64,000 nucleotides of DNA from Mycobacterium genavense ATCC 51234. Its GTDB lineage: Bacteria; Actinomycetota; Actinomycetes; Mycobacteriales; Mycobacteriaceae. The notes beneath the pieces are model-generated. The model was not told the DNA's origin, did no database searches, and saw only the letters and a program-made list of their open reading frames with translations. Below are positions 37,430 through 47,922 of this stretch, one piece after another. The stretch lies in contig NZ_JAGZ01000003.1 of assembly GCF_000526915.1 (NCBI RefSeq), forward strand, positions 310,001 to 374,000, given 5' to 3'. A program made the position numbers and the translations under genes. How positions within the stretch are numbered: the stretch's first letter is position 1; each line of letters starts with the position of its first letter.

Positions 37430-38299
37430 ATGCGGAAACTCATCGCCGCAGCTGCTGCGCTGCTCACGGTCGCCGGTATCACCGCCCCGATGTCCTGGGC
37501 CGACGCCATGCAGCCGGTCGGGTCGGTGCCGATTCCCGACGGTCCAGCCCAGACCTGGATCCTGGCCGACCTGGACAGCGGTCAGGTACTGGCCGGTCGC
37601 GATCAGAACGTGCCGCATCCGCCGGCGAGCACCATCAAAACGCTGCTGGCGCAGGTGGTCCTGGACGAGGTCCCGCTCGACTCCACCGTCGTCGCCGACG
37701 TGGCCGACACCCAGGTCGAGTGCAACTGCGTCGGCATCAAGCCCGGGTGCGTCTACACCGCCCGCCAGCTGCTCGACGGCCTGCTGCTGGTTTCCGGCAA
37801 CGACGCCGCCAACACGCTGGCGCATCTGCTGGGCGGCCCCGACGCCACGGTGGCGAAGATGAACGCGAAGGCGGCCTCACTCGGGGCGACCAGCACCCAC
37901 GCCGCCACCCCGTCCGGGCTGGACGGGCCCGGCGGCTCCGGCGCTTCGACCGCGCATGACTTGGCCGTCATCTTCCGGGCCGCGATGGCCAACCCGACGT
38001 TCGCCCACATCACCGCCGAGCCGTCGGCGATGTTCCCGGGCGACCACGGCGACGAATTGATCACCAACCAAGACGAACTGCTGACCCGCTACCCGGGCGC
38101 CCTTGGGGGCAAGACGGGGTTCACCAACGCCGCGCGCAAGACCTTCGTCGGTGCCGCCGCCCGCGGCGGACGCCGCTTGGTGGTGGCGATGATGTACGGG
38201 ATGGTCAAGCCGGGCGGACCGACGTACTGGGATCAGGCCGGCAGCTTGTTCGACTGGGGATTCACGCTCAACCCGTCGGCGAGCATCGGCTCGCTCTAG
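37430..38299 (+). CDS. dacB2: D-alanyl-D-alanine carboxypeptidase DacB2
   Basis: A 289-residue S11-family penicillin-binding protein. Signal peptide residues 1-24. Active-site motifs are complete: SxxK at Ser67-Lys70 (PASTIKTLL), SxN at Ser122-Asn124 (VSGNDA) and KTG at Lys228 (GGKTGFTN). It trims the terminal D-Ala from peptidoglycan stem peptides. ATG 37430 matches the length of Rv2911. Its stop overlaps that of the TetR gene on the other strand by 4 bp. Confidence 0.94.
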   Translation: MRKLIAAAAALLTVAGITAPMSWADAMQPVGSVPIPDGPAQTWILADLDSGQVLAGRDQNVPHPPASTIKTLLAQVVLDEVPLDSTVVADVADTQVECNCVGIKPGCVYTARQLLDGLLLVSGNDAANTLAHLLGGPDATVAKMNAKAASLGATSTHAATPSGLDGPGGSGASTAHDLAVIFRAAMANPTFAHITAEPSAMFPGDHGDELITNQDELLTRYPGALGGKTGFTNAARKTFVGAAARGGRRLVVAMMYGMVKPGGPTYWDQAGSLFDWGFTLNPSASIGSL

Positions 38300-38898
38300 C
38301 GGTCCTGGTTCGGGACCAGCCCGGTAAACAGCTTGGACAGCAACGCAATTCGTTGCTCTTCGATGTCGGGCTCGGGGAAAATCCCGCGCACGATCGCCGC
38401 GCCGTCGAAGACGTTGGTCAACAGCGCCATCAACGCCGGGAACGTGTCGGAATCGATGGCGTCGGCGCCCGGCAGGGCCCGGGCCGCGTCGAGGATCTTC
38501 GCGGTGTACTGCGCCATGACCTCACGTAGATGCGCGTTGAGCTTGTCGTCGGTGCGCGCGGCGATCATCAGCTCGTAGAGCACCGCGTTCGTCGGCCCCC
38601 CGGTGATGTCGCGCAGGATCGTCAGCGCCGCCTCCAGCACCGGGCGGTCGGCCGGAATCTGGACGACCTGCTTGGTGAACGACTCCACCTGCCGGCGCAG
38701 CACCTCCGACGCCGTCGCGGCCATGAAGTCGCTCATCGTCTCGAAGTGACGGAACAGCGCCCCCACCGACACCCCGGCCCGCTTGGTGATCACGGCCGCC
38801 GACGCGCGGGCGTATCCGACCTCGATGATGCTGGCGATGGATGCCTCGAGGAGCCGCCCGACGGTCTCCTCGCGGCGCTGTTGCTGGGTTCGGGCCAT
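38296..38898 (-). CDS. TetR-family regulator, Rv2912c orthologue
   Basis: A 200-residue TetR protein. Helix-turn-helix at about residues 10-55 (IEVGYARASAAVITKRAGVSVGALFRHFETMSDF marks its limits), then a helical ligand domain. ATG 38898 lies 5 bp after the stop of the D-aminoacylase pseudogene, so the two formed an operon. With that partner broken, its remaining target is unknown. Confidence 0.88.
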   Translation of the reverse strand: MARTQQQRREETVGRLLEASIASIIEVGYARASAAVITKRAGVSVGALFRHFETMSDFMAATASEVLRRQVESFTKQVVQIPADRPVLEAALTILRDITGGPTNAVLYELMIAARTDDKLNAHLREVMAQYTAKILDAARALPGADAIDSDTFPALMALLTNVFDGAAIVRGIFPEPDIEEQRIALLSKLFTGLVPNQDR

Positions 38899-38903
38899 CC
38901 CGG

Positions 38904-40581
38904 TCAGACCAGTGCGGCCGACTGCCGGGTGCGTTGGCCGGCCCGCAGGTAGCGGCCCGACTTGACGGTCTGCCCGTAGCCCTCGCGGAACTGGCCCGCG
39001 CGGAACACCACGGCGCCGCCCGCCCCGGTCGCGACGACGGCGTCGTCGTTGCGGTTGACCATGCGCCGCAGGCCGCCGTAGCAGGGGACCTCTTCCTCGT
39101 GGTAGGCCTCGACCTGGTCGTTCAGGCCGGCCGGGTCGATCACCACGAAGTCGGCCCGGTCGCCTTGGCGCAGGGTTCCGGCGTCGATGCCGAACCAGTC
39201 CGCCAGTTCCCCGGTCAGCCGGTGCACCGCGCGTTCGGTGGTCATGAACGGCGCACCCGCCCGGTAGGCGTCGCGGGTCCGCTTGAGGAGCTTGATCGGA
39301 AAGTTGTAGAACGCCATGTTGCGTAGGTGCGCACCGGCGTCCGAGAACCCCATGTGCACGCTTTCCTCGTTGGCCAGCGCGTCGAGCAGCTTGGGCCGGT
39401 GGTTGGCCACGATGGTGGTCCATCGCACGTTGCGTTCGCCGTTGTCGACGAGCACATCGAGGAACGCGTCGAGCGGGTGCAGGCCGCGCTCGTCGGCGAT
39501 CGCGCCAAAGCTCTTGCCGATCAACGACTTGTCGGGGCACTCCACGATCACCGCGTCGTGGAAGTCGCGGTGCCACAGCGACGGCCCGAGCTTGCGCTTG
39601 TCGAACTCTCTGCGGAACTCCCGCCGGTAGGCCTCGTCGGCCAGTAACTCGTTGCGCTGCAACTGGTCCCGCAGGTGCAGTGCGGCGGTGCCGGCGCCGA
39701 ACTCCTCGAACACCGGCAGGTCGATCCCGTCGGAGTACAGCTCGAGCGGCACCGGCAGGTGCTGGAACCGCACGCTGGCGCCCAGCAGCTTGTTCGCCAG
39801 CCGCGTCGCCGGCCCGAACACGTAGATCGCCAGCGGGTTCGACTTGGCGTCGGCCGACATCAGCAGGCTCATCCGAACGCCCTTGCGCCGGTTGAAGATC
39901 CGGCTGCTGGCCAGGAAAAAACAGCACCGCGGTGATCGCGTTGTCGACGTCGGGTGCGCTCTGCAGAATGCGGCCGCGCTTGCGCAGCACCTTGATCAGC
40001 TTGCGCCGTTCGCGCCAGGTCGCGAAGGTGGACGGCAGCACCCGCGAGCGGAAGCGGTCGCCGTCGAGTTTGTCGATGGCGGCGTCCATGCCCGACATGC
40101 CGAGCATCCCGGCCCGCAGCGCCTCGTCGAGCAGCGCCGCCATCATCTCCAGTTCGGCGTCGCTGGCCTCGATGTATTCGGCGGCGGTGGTCCAGGTCCG
40201 GTTCGCTTCCAGCGCGCCGAGAACGTACTTGCGCGGCACCGCTTCGACCCGGCTGAACAGGTCGGCGGCGTCTTCGGTGTCGGCGTACACCGTCGACAAC
40301 GAGCACATGCCCAGCAGCACGGTGGTGACGCCGTGGCGCACCGACTCGCGCAGCCCCGGGTCCAGCAGTACCTCGGCGTCGTAGTGGGTGTGCACGTCGA
40401 TGAAGCCGGGCAGGATCCACTTGCCCGCGGCGTCGATCACCTCGGGACAGCCCGTCTCGTCCAGCGGTGCGCTCGACACCGTGGCCACCACGCCGTCGCG
40501 GATACCCAGCGTGCGGGTGTGTGGTGGGCTGCCGGTTCCGTCGAACCACAAGCCGTCGCGGATGATCACGTCGTACGTCAT
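38904..40581 (-). pseudogene. N-acyl-D-amino-acid deacylase/amidohydrolase (Rv2913c), frameshifted
   Basis: ATG at 40581. The N-terminal part has the metal motif GFIDVHTHYDAEVLLDP. After AVLFF, at the six A (T on the coding strand) at 39916-39921, the frame breaks; five would restore it. The rest (MSLLMSADAKSNPL, ADEAYRREFRREF, MGFSDAGAHLRNMAFYNFP with the last metal Asp, GQTVKSGRYLRAGQRTRQSAALV) lies in the next frame and ends at 38904. Intact relatives have about 555 to 610 residues. A one-base homopolymer difference is also the most common sequencing error, so this lesion needs raw-read support. Confidence 0.8.
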
Positions 40582-40677
40582 GTCGCCTCCAGGTGTTTGG
40601 GCGAACCTACCATAGATAGCGAGCACTCGCAATCTTTTTCTGGAACGTGCTAACGCGCTGGTCACGGCGCTAGGCGG

Positions 40678-42333
40678 CTACCGCCCCGGCCGCGACGGCG
40701 GCGCCGGGCTGGGCGCGGGGGGTTCGGGGACCGAGAGGGGGTCGGGCACATAGACGCCGGACGGGGTGTCGGTGGTGCGGACCATCTTCGCGGGAACCCG
40801 GACCACCGATCCGCGCTGACCGCACTCGTCGGTTTGCACGACGAGCTCCATTTCGCCGACGAGGTCGCCCTGCGGGTTGGGCCGCAGCGCCAGCGTCTGC
40901 ACCGTGGTCTGCGACTTGGTGATCCCGGTTGGTCCCACGCAGGGAAAGGGCACTGTTTCCGGCCGGGCCTGCCACTGCCCGTCGGTGAACTCGAAGATGA
41001 CCGGACGAGCGCCGACGTTGCCCGGCTGGGTGTGGTCGTTGTTGTCCAGCAGCACCGCGGCGGCCGAGCAGTACGACGGCGTGCACGACGAGCGCAGCGC
41101 CCACCACGTGGTGACGTCGGGCGGTTGCGGGCTCAGCGTGTAGTCGAAGGTCTCCTTCGACCGCTCGGCGTCCAGGCGGTAGGTGCCGTCCAGCGGGGTG
41201 GGCGGACCGAACGCGGTGGTGGGCGGCGACACCGCGGCCGCGGGGGGCGCGCTGGTGGGGGCGCTTGCCGCGCGCGCCGCGGTCGACTCCAACTTTCGCC
41301 CGGTGACGATGCCGAAGGCGAACAGCCCGATCAACGCCACGATCGCCGCCGCGCCGACCACGATCTTGCGGGGCCGGCGCCGCGTAGGCAGGCTGGCCCG
41401 CGCCGGCGCCTCGTCGGACGGTGGTCCGGTCGACGCGTCGTCGTCCGGGGGCCAGTCGTAGGCCGGGTAGTCCAGCACCAGGACCGCCTCGGGACTGCGG
41501 TCTTTCGCCCTGACCACCGCGTCGGCCGCGTCGGCGAACGCTCGGCAACTGGCAAATCGGTCGGCGGGCCGTTTGGCGAGCGCCCGCGCGAACACCCGAT
41601 CGAGCTGCGCCAGTTCGGGACGCTGGTCGCTGAGTTTGCGCGGCGCGGCGGTCAGCAACTCGCGCAGCGCGGCGGACGGACTGCGGTACTCGGTCGGCGG
41701 CGCGCCGGTCAGCAGGTGAAATGCCGTCGCCGCCAACGCATATTGATCCGCACGCCGATCGACGTCGGCACCCATCAACTGCTCGGGCGCGGCGTAGCCC
41801 ACCGTGCCGACCGGGACGTGCGAGCCGACCACGCCGGAGTGCTCACCCAGCAAGCGGGCTACGCCGAAGTCCGACAACAGGATCCGCTGCTCGCTGGTCA
41901 GCAGGATGTTGGCCGGTTTGACGTCACGGTGCAGCAGCCCGCGCTGGTGGGCGTAATCCAGCGCGTCGGCCACCGCGGTGATGATCGCGAGCACCTCGCC
42001 GACGGGCCACACCGCCGGGAATCGGTCCTTGAGCAGCCGCGCGGCGCTGCTGCCGGCCACATAGTCCATCGCGATCCACAGCTGCCCGTGGAAGTCGCCG
42101 CGGTCGTGTACGGCCACGATGTGCTCGTGATGCAGGCCCGTCACCGTCGGGGTCTCGGACAGAAAGTCCCGGCGGAATTGCCGGTCCGACGACAGCGCCG
42201 GGGACAAAACCTTCAGCGCCTGCCAGCGCGCGGAACGGGGATCCTGAACAAGGTACACATCACCGGTCACCCCGGACCCGAGCCGTCGAGCGACGGTATA
42301 ACCGGCACAAACCGCGCCGCTGGCCAACGCCAT
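40678..42333 (-). CDS. pknI: Ser/Thr protein kinase PknI
   Basis: A 551-residue membrane kinase. Kinase domain about residues 12-275: glycine loop RLGSGVTGDVYLV, Lys41 (QALKVL), catalytic loop HRDVKPAN (Asp137, Lys139), DFG at 155-157, and APEQLMGADVDRRADQYALAATAFHLL. A juxtamembrane linker is followed by one transmembrane segment (about 335-353) and an extracytoplasmic sensor domain of about 190 residues with paired Cys. ATG 42333 is chosen over the GTG just upstream. In M. tuberculosis PknI affects growth and division inside macrophages. Confidence 0.9.
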   Translation of the reverse strand: MALASGAVCAGYTVARRLGSGVTGDVYLVQDPRSARWQALKVLSPALSSDRQFRRDFLSETPTVTGLHHEHIVAVHDRGDFHGQLWIAMDYVAGSSAARLLKDRFPAVWPVGEVLAIITAVADALDYAHQRGLLHRDVKPANILLTSEQRILLSDFGVARLLGEHSGVVGSHVPVGTVGYAAPEQLMGADVDRRADQYALAATAFHLLTGAPPTEYRSPSAALRELLTAAPRKLSDQRPELAQLDRVFARALAKRPADRFASCRAFADAADAVVRAKDRSPEAVLVLDYPAYDWPPDDDASTGPPSDEAPARASLPTRRRPRKIVVGAAAIVALIGLFAFGIVTGRKLESTAARAASAPTSAPPAAAVSPPTTAFGPPTPLDGTYRLDAERSKETFDYTLSPQPPDVTTWWALRSSCTPSYCSAAAVLLDNNDHTQPGNVGARPVIFEFTDGQWQARPETVPFPCVGPTGITKSQTTVQTLALRPNPQGDLVGEMELVVQTDECGQRGSVVRVPAKMVRTTDTPSGVYVPDPLSVPEPPAPSPAPPSRPGR

Positions 42334-42377
42334 CACGTCATTCTATCCGTGGTCGCGACGCCCCGCAGATCATGCGT

Positions 42378-43454
42378 TCAGGGCCGAAACGTGTTGCCGC
42401 GCAGGATCACCAGATCGGGTCGGCTCAGCACACCGGGACCCTGCCGCGGGTCTTGGGTGTAGCACACCAGATCCGCCGGCGCCCCGTGGTCCAGGCCGGG
42501 CCGGCTCAGCCAGCGCCGGGCATCCCAGCACGCGGCGCCCAGCGCGTCGGTGGCGCTCATCCCGACCTTGGTCAGGGCTTCGACCTCGTCGACGATGCGG
42601 CCGTGGGCGATCATCGTGCCGGCGTCGCTTCCCGCGTAGATCGGCACGCCGGCGTCCACGGCGGCGGCGATCCGCTCGGGACAGCGCGCGTACAGATCGC
42701 GCATGTGCGCGGCGTAGGTCGGGTAGCGCTTGGCGGCGTCGGCGATGCCCGGGAAGTTGTCGAAGATGTTGATCAAGGTGGGCACCAACACGGTTCCGTG
42801 TTCGAGCATCAGCGCGATGGTCTCGTCGGTGAGCCCGGTGCCGTGTTCGATGCAGTCGATCCCGGCCTTGATCAGCCCCGGCATGGCCTCGTCGCCGAAG
42901 ACGTGGGCGGTGACCCGGGCGCCGTGCGCGTGCGCGGTGTCGATCGCGGCCTTGAGCACGTCGTCGGACCACAGTGGGGCGAGATCGCCGACGCCGCGGT
43001 CGATCCAGTCGCCGACCAGCTTGATCCAGCCGTCGCCGCGCCGGGCTTCGACGGCCACCGCGTCCGGCAGCTGCGATTCGTCGTCGAGCTCCGTCGCGAA
43101 GTTCGGCGAGTAGCGCTTGGGCCGGGCCAGGTGCTTTCCAGCGCGGATGATGCGGGGCAGGTCGTCGCGGTCGTCGAGGCTGCGGGTGTCGGTCGGCGAG
43201 CCGCAGTCGCGCAGCAGCAGGGCGCCGACGTCGCGCTCGCTCTCGGCCTGGGCGATCGCGTCGTCCAACGGGATCTCGCCGTGATCGCCGAGCCCGACGT
43301 GACAGTGCGCGTCCACCAGCCCGGGCAAAATCCAGCCGCCATCGAAGACCGTGTCGGCACCGGCGACCCGTTCGGTGCCGATGTGACCGTCGACGATCCA
43401 CAATTCGACCGGGGCCTCGTCGGGCAGTCCCCGACCGCGCACGTGCATGGGCAC
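42378..43454 (-). CDS. Amidohydrolase-family protein, Rv2915c orthologue
   Basis: A 358-residue metal-dependent hydrolase of the imidazolonepropionase-like group. The metal motif HxH lies in LPGLVDAHCHVGLGD (about residue 50). Further ligands are probably the Lys in WIKLVGDWI, the His residues in VTAHVFG and CIEHGTGL, and Asp in YAGSDAGTM. Substrate unknown. GTG 43454 and ATG 43448 are both possible starts; the former is closer to GGGAAGAAAG. 7 bp after the ffh stop, so probably co-transcribed with ffh. Confidence 0.87.
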   Translation of the reverse strand: MPMHVRGRGLPDEAPVELWIVDGHIGTERVAGADTVFDGGWILPGLVDAHCHVGLGDHGEIPLDDAIAQAESERDVGALLLRDCGSPTDTRSLDDRDDLPRIIRAGKHLARPKRYSPNFATELDDESQLPDAVAVEARRGDGWIKLVGDWIDRGVGDLAPLWSDDVLKAAIDTAHAHGARVTAHVFGDEAMPGLIKAGIDCIEHGTGLTDETIALMLEHGTVLVPTLINIFDNFPGIADAAKRYPTYAAHMRDLYARCPERIAAAVDAGVPIYAGSDAGTMIAHGRIVDEVEALTKVGMSATDALGAACWDARRWLSRPGLDHGAPADLVCYTQDPRQGPGVLSRPDLVILRGNTFRP

Positions 43455-43461
43455 CGCGCGG

Positions 43462-45018
43462 CTACTTTCTTCCCGGGTTGCCTGGGAACTTGAGCTTGGA
43501 CAGATCGAAGTCGGCCAAACCGGGCGGCAGCTCGTTGAGGCCCTCGGGCATCTGGGACAGATCGGGGAATCCGGCGAACATGCCCGGCATGCCGGCGCCG
43601 AGCGGGTTGCGGGCCTTGGGCGGCGTCGGGCCGCGGCCCCTCTTCTTGCCCTTGGCTCCCTTGGCTTTTCGGTTGACAGATTTGCGGCCCATGCCGGGGA
43701 TGCCCATGCCGCCCAGCATCGACGACATCATCTTGCGGGCCTCGAAGAAGCGGTCGACCAGCTGGTTGACCTCGGACACCGTCACGCCCGAACCGTTGGC
43801 GATGCGCAGCCGCCGCGAGGCGTTGATGATCTTGGGGTCGGCGCGCTCGGCCGGCGTCATCCCGCGGATGATGGCCTGCAACCGGTCGAGTTGGCGGTCG
43901 TCGACCTCGGCCAGCGCGTCCTTCATCTGCCCGGCGCCGGGCAGCATGCCCAGCAGGTTGCCGATCGGTCCCATCTTGCGGATCGCCAGCATCTGCTCGA
44001 GGAAGTCCTCGAGAGTCAGCTCGCCGGAGCCGATCTTGGCGGCGGCGGCCTCGGCCTGCTCGGTGTCGAAGACCTGCTCGGCCTGTTCGATCAGGCTGAG
44101 CACGTCGCCCATGCCCAGGATGCGGCTGGCCATCCGGTCCGGGTGGAAGACGTCGAAGTCTTCCAGCTTCTCGCCGGTGGACGCGAAAAGGATTGGCACG
44201 CCGGTGACTTCGCGGACCGACAGGGCGGCACCACCGCGCGCGTCGCCGTCGAGCTTGGTCAGCACCACCCCGGTGAAGCCGACGCCCTCGCGGAACGCCT
44301 CGGCGGTGGTGACGGCGTCCTGACCGATCATCGCGTCGAGCACAAAGATCACTTCGTCGGGATCGACGGCGTCGCGGATCGCCGCGGCCTGGCTCATCAG
44401 CTCGTCGTCGATACCCAGGCGTCCGGCGGTGTCGACGATCACGACGTCGTGGTGCTTGGCACGCGCCTCGGCGAGTCCGGCGGCGGCGACGGCGACCGGG
44501 TCGCCGGGCCCGGACTCCGCAGATGCGCCCGGATGCGGCGCGAAGACCGGCACCCCGGCCCGCTCGCCGACCACCTGCAGCTGGTTGACCGCGGCGGGAC
44601 GCTGCAAATCGCAGGCCACCAGCAGCGGCGTGTGCCCCTGGCCGCACAACCAGGCGGCCAGCTTCCCGGCCAGCGTGGTCTTACCGGAACCCTGCAGACC
44701 GGCCAGCATGATCACAGTCGGCGGGGTCTTCGCGAACGCCAGCTGGCGGGTCTGGCCGCCGAGGATGCCGATGAGTTGTTCGTTGACGATCTTGACGACC
44801 TGCTGCGCCGGGTTCAGCGCGCCGGACACCTCCGCGCCCCGGGCGCGCTCCTTGATCCGGCCGACGAACGCCCGCACGACGGGCAGCGATACGTCGGCTT
44901 CCAGCAGCGCGAGCCGAATCTCGCGGGTGGTGGCATCGATGTCGGCGTCGGTCAGTCGACCCTTGCCGCGCAGCCCGGTCAGGGCACCGGTCAACCGGTC
45001 GGACAGCGATTCAAACAC
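43462..45018 (-). CDS. ffh: Signal recognition particle protein Ffh
   Basis: A 518-residue SRP GTPase. N domain about residues 1-90; G domain with GLQGSGKTT (107-115), DTAGRLGID, TKLDGDARGG; methionine-rich M domain about 300-435 that binds 4.5S RNA and signal peptides. The C-terminal tail is basic and Gly/Pro-rich. Works with FtsY, encoded at 51744-53030, in co-translational membrane targeting. Confidence 0.96.
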   Translation of the reverse strand: MFESLSDRLTGALTGLRGKGRLTDADIDATTREIRLALLEADVSLPVVRAFVGRIKERARGAEVSGALNPAQQVVKIVNEQLIGILGGQTRQLAFAKTPPTVIMLAGLQGSGKTTLAGKLAAWLCGQGHTPLLVACDLQRPAAVNQLQVVGERAGVPVFAPHPGASAESGPGDPVAVAAAGLAEARAKHHDVVIVDTAGRLGIDDELMSQAAAIRDAVDPDEVIFVLDAMIGQDAVTTAEAFREGVGFTGVVLTKLDGDARGGAALSVREVTGVPILFASTGEKLEDFDVFHPDRMASRILGMGDVLSLIEQAEQVFDTEQAEAAAAKIGSGELTLEDFLEQMLAIRKMGPIGNLLGMLPGAGQMKDALAEVDDRQLDRLQAIIRGMTPAERADPKIINASRRLRIANGSGVTVSEVNQLVDRFFEARKMMSSMLGGMGIPGMGRKSVNRKAKGAKGKKRGRGPTPPKARNPLGAGMPGMFAGFPDLSQMPEGLNELPPGLADFDLSKLKFPGNPGRK

Positions 45019-45213
45019 CCCAACAGGCTACTGGAGGCGCGTTGGCCGATGGCGGCGCATCGCCTGCCGCGACACTTCAATCACGCACACGACGCGCCGA
45101 TAAACGTCACCATGGTCTCAGTCTTGGGGCCGTGGCACGCTCAACAGCCGCGCATTGACCACCAGGCGGGAACGGCTATTGACGGCGCCGCCGCGGCCAG
45201 CAAATCTCAGCTG

Positions 45214-46019
45214 ATGCTCGAGGTAATCGACAAGGGGTCGGGCAGCCGGGACCATCCGGTGCCGTTGCTTTTCGTGCACGGCGGCTGGCACGGCGCGTGG
45301 TGCTGGGACGACCACTTCCTGGACTACTTTGCCGGCGCCGGCTACCGCACGGCGGCGATCAGCCTGGGCGGGCACGGCGGTAGCCCCACGGCCAAGCGGT
45401 TGGCCAAGGTGTCCATCGCCGACTACCTCGACGAAGTCGAGTCGGTCGCCGACCAGCTGGGCGGCCGGCCGGTGCTGATCGGCCATTCCTGGGCGGCTTC
45501 GTGGTCCAGCGCTACCTCGAACGGCACGGCGCTCCGGCCGCGGTGCTGCTGGGTTCGGTGCCGCCGACGGGCGTGCTCAGCCTGGCGATACGGGTGTGGC
45601 GCCGCCGGCCGGCGATGACGCTGGAGGCATGGAGTGACCCCACGCTGCTGCGATTCCTGGCCACCCCCGAGCTGACCCGCTAGTACCTCTTCTGCGCCGA
45701 CACGCCCGAGGCGATCGTCGAATCCTGCCGACAACGCGCCGGAGCGGAGAGCGTGCGGGCCGCCATGACCGATCCGCTGCTGCGCCGCGTCCGGACCCGG
45801 CGGGTGCGCACGCCGATGCTGGTGCTCGGCGCGTGGTACGACGGCTTCGTCAGCGTGGACGAGGTGCGCGCCACGGCGCGCGCCTATGGGACCGAGCCGG
45901 AGTTCTTCGCGATGGGCCACAACATGATGTTGGAACCGCGCTGGGCCGACGTCGCCGAACGTATCCACCAGTGGCTGCAGACCCGCGACTTGGCGAGCAG
46001 TACGCGACTTCCGGGATAA
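45214..46019 (+). pseudogene. Alpha/beta hydrolase with a frameshift and a nonsense codon
   Basis: ATG 45214 is the likely start, with ATG 45112 as an alternative. LLFVHGGWHGAWCWDDHF (oxyanion motif) leads to the nucleophile elbow VLIGHSW, where a base is missing near 45489, so the expected GGFVVQRYLERHGAPA is in the next frame. That frame hits TAG at 45681-45683 (PELTR-stop-YLFCADTPEA) and then continues to 46019 with the catalytic acid and His segments (MLVLGAWYDGFVS, AMGHNMMLEPRW). Two lesions make it clearly dead. The gene is not in this place in M. tuberculosis. Confidence 0.83.
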
Positions 46020-46159
46020 CCTGGCTCGAGTCGTTCCAGCGCCGAAAAGCGTTGCCATGCTACATTTCACACCCGCCGTCACGCCGGTTGGCATCGCGGG
46101 CCGGGATCTAAGACTTGTCGAGGAGTGCGCGCTGCGAACCGCGCGCCGGAGGGGAGTTT

Positions 46160-47904
46160 GTGTCGATGCAGCCGGTCAGCGCCGCCGACGCGAGCGTGGG
46201 AGTCGACACGCGGCCGCTGCGAGGCTGGCAGCGCCGCGCGCTGGTGAAGTACCTGACCGCCGAGCCGCGCGACTTCCTCGCCGTGGCCACCCCCGGATCC
46301 GGGAAGACGACGTTCGCGCTGCGGGTGATCGCCGAACTGCTGGGCGGCCGCGCCGTCGAGCAGCTCACCGTCGTGGTGCCCACCGAGCACCTCAAGGTGC
46401 AGTGGGCGCAGGCGGCGCTGCGGTACGTCATCTTCCTGGACCCGAAGTTCTCCAATACCGGCGCGACGACCTCGCCGGAGTATCACGGCGTGATGGTCAC
46501 GTACGCCCAGGTCGCGTCGCATCCGACGCTGCATCGGGTACGCACCGAGCAGCGTAAGACGCTGGTCGTGTTCGACGAGATCCACCACGGCGGTGACGCC
46601 AAGACCTGGGGCGACGCCATCCGCGAGGCGTTTTCCGACGCGACCCGCCGACTTGCCTTGACGGGCACCCCCTTTCGCAGCGACGACAGCCCCATCCCGT
46701 TCGTCACCTACGAGCCGGGCCCCGACGGGGTACGCCGTTCGCAGGCCGACCACACCTACGGGTACGCCGAGGCGCTCGCCGACGGCGTGGTGCGCCCGGT
46801 GGTGTTTTTGGCCTACTCCGGGCAGGCCCGCCGGCGCGACAGCGCCGGCGGGGAACACGAGGCGCGCCTGGGCGAGCCGCTGTCCGCCGAACAGACCGCG
46901 CGGGCGTGGCGCACCGCGCTGGATCCCGCCGGCGAATGGATGCCCGCGGTGATCACCGCCGCGGATCAGCGGCTGCGGCAGCTGCGCACGCATGTGCCCG
47001 ACGCCGGCGGCATGATCATCGCGTCGGATCAGACCGCGGCCCGCGCGTACGCCAAGCTGCTGACCGAACTGACCGGCGAGGCGCCGACGCTGGTGCTCTC
47101 CGACGACCCCGGATCGTCGCAGCGGATCTCCGAATTCGCCGCGAGCACCTCGCGCTGGCTGGCCGCGGTGCGGATGGTCTCCGAAGGGGTCGACGTTCCG
47201 CGGCTGTCGGTCGGGATCTACGCCACCAGCGCGTCGACGCCACTGTTCTTCGCCCAGGCATCGGGCGCTTCGTCCGGTCGCGACGCCCGGGCGAGAGCGC
47301 GAGCATCTTCCTGCCGTCGGTGCCTAACCTGCTGCTGGCCAGCGAGCTGGAGGCCCAACGCAACCACGTCCTCGGCGAACCGCACCGCGAATCCCTCGAC
47401 GATCCGCTGCCGGCCGATCCGGCCGTCGCGGAACAGGCCGTCGCGGAACAGAACGAAAAGTCGGATTTGGAAAAGGGTTTCGTCTCCCTGGGCGCCGAGG
47501 CCGAACTGGACCAGGTCATCTTCGACGGGTCCTCGTTCGGCACCGCCGCCCCGGCCGGAAGCGACGAGGAAGCCGACTATCTAGGCATCCCGGGACTGCT
47601 GGACGCCAGCCAGATGCGGGCGCTGCTGCACCGGCGCCAGCGACGAGCAGCTGCAGAAGCGGGCCCACCGGGAAAAGCAAGCCGGACAGTCGGTACCGGC
47701 ACCGTCGGCGCCGGGCACCGTGCACGGTCAGCTGCGCGAGCTGCGCCGCGAGCTCAACAGCCTGGTGTCGGTCGCCCATCACCGCACCGGCAAGCCGCAC
47801 AGCTGGATCCACAACGAACTGCGCCGGCGCTGCGGCGGGCCGCCGATCGCCGCCGCGACCCGCGATCAGCTCAAGGATCGCATTGTGGCGCTGCGGCAAC
47901 ATGA
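46160..47904 (+). pseudogene. DEAD/DEAH-box helicase-like protein (Rv2917), two frameshifts
   Basis: GTG 46160 behind GGAGGGG. Motif I ATPGSGKTTFAL, motif II VFDEIHHGG and motif III ALTGTPFRSDD are present in the first frame. In motif VI one base is missing near 47259 (expected QAIGRFVRSRRPGESASIFLPSVP), so the rest is in frame two until about 47640, where the tail [17 protein letters not shown] returns to the first frame. The C-terminal part ([34 protein letters not shown]) lacks a stop at the expected place. The end given is the probable ancestral end. Such SF2 proteins remodel nucleic acids. Confidence 0.8.
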
Positions 47905-47922
47905 ATTCGGAACTGGCGTAAT

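Noticed and set aside
40834..42462. Long plus-strand frame opposite pknI
   Set aside because: Low-complexity Arg/Gly/Val-rich translation without any domain; pknI on the other strand has a complete kinase domain.
43447..45618. A 723-codon plus-strand frame opposite ffh
   Set aside because: It is the antisense shadow of ffh in GC-rich DNA; only its last part, from about 45214, is real (the hydrolase pseudogene).
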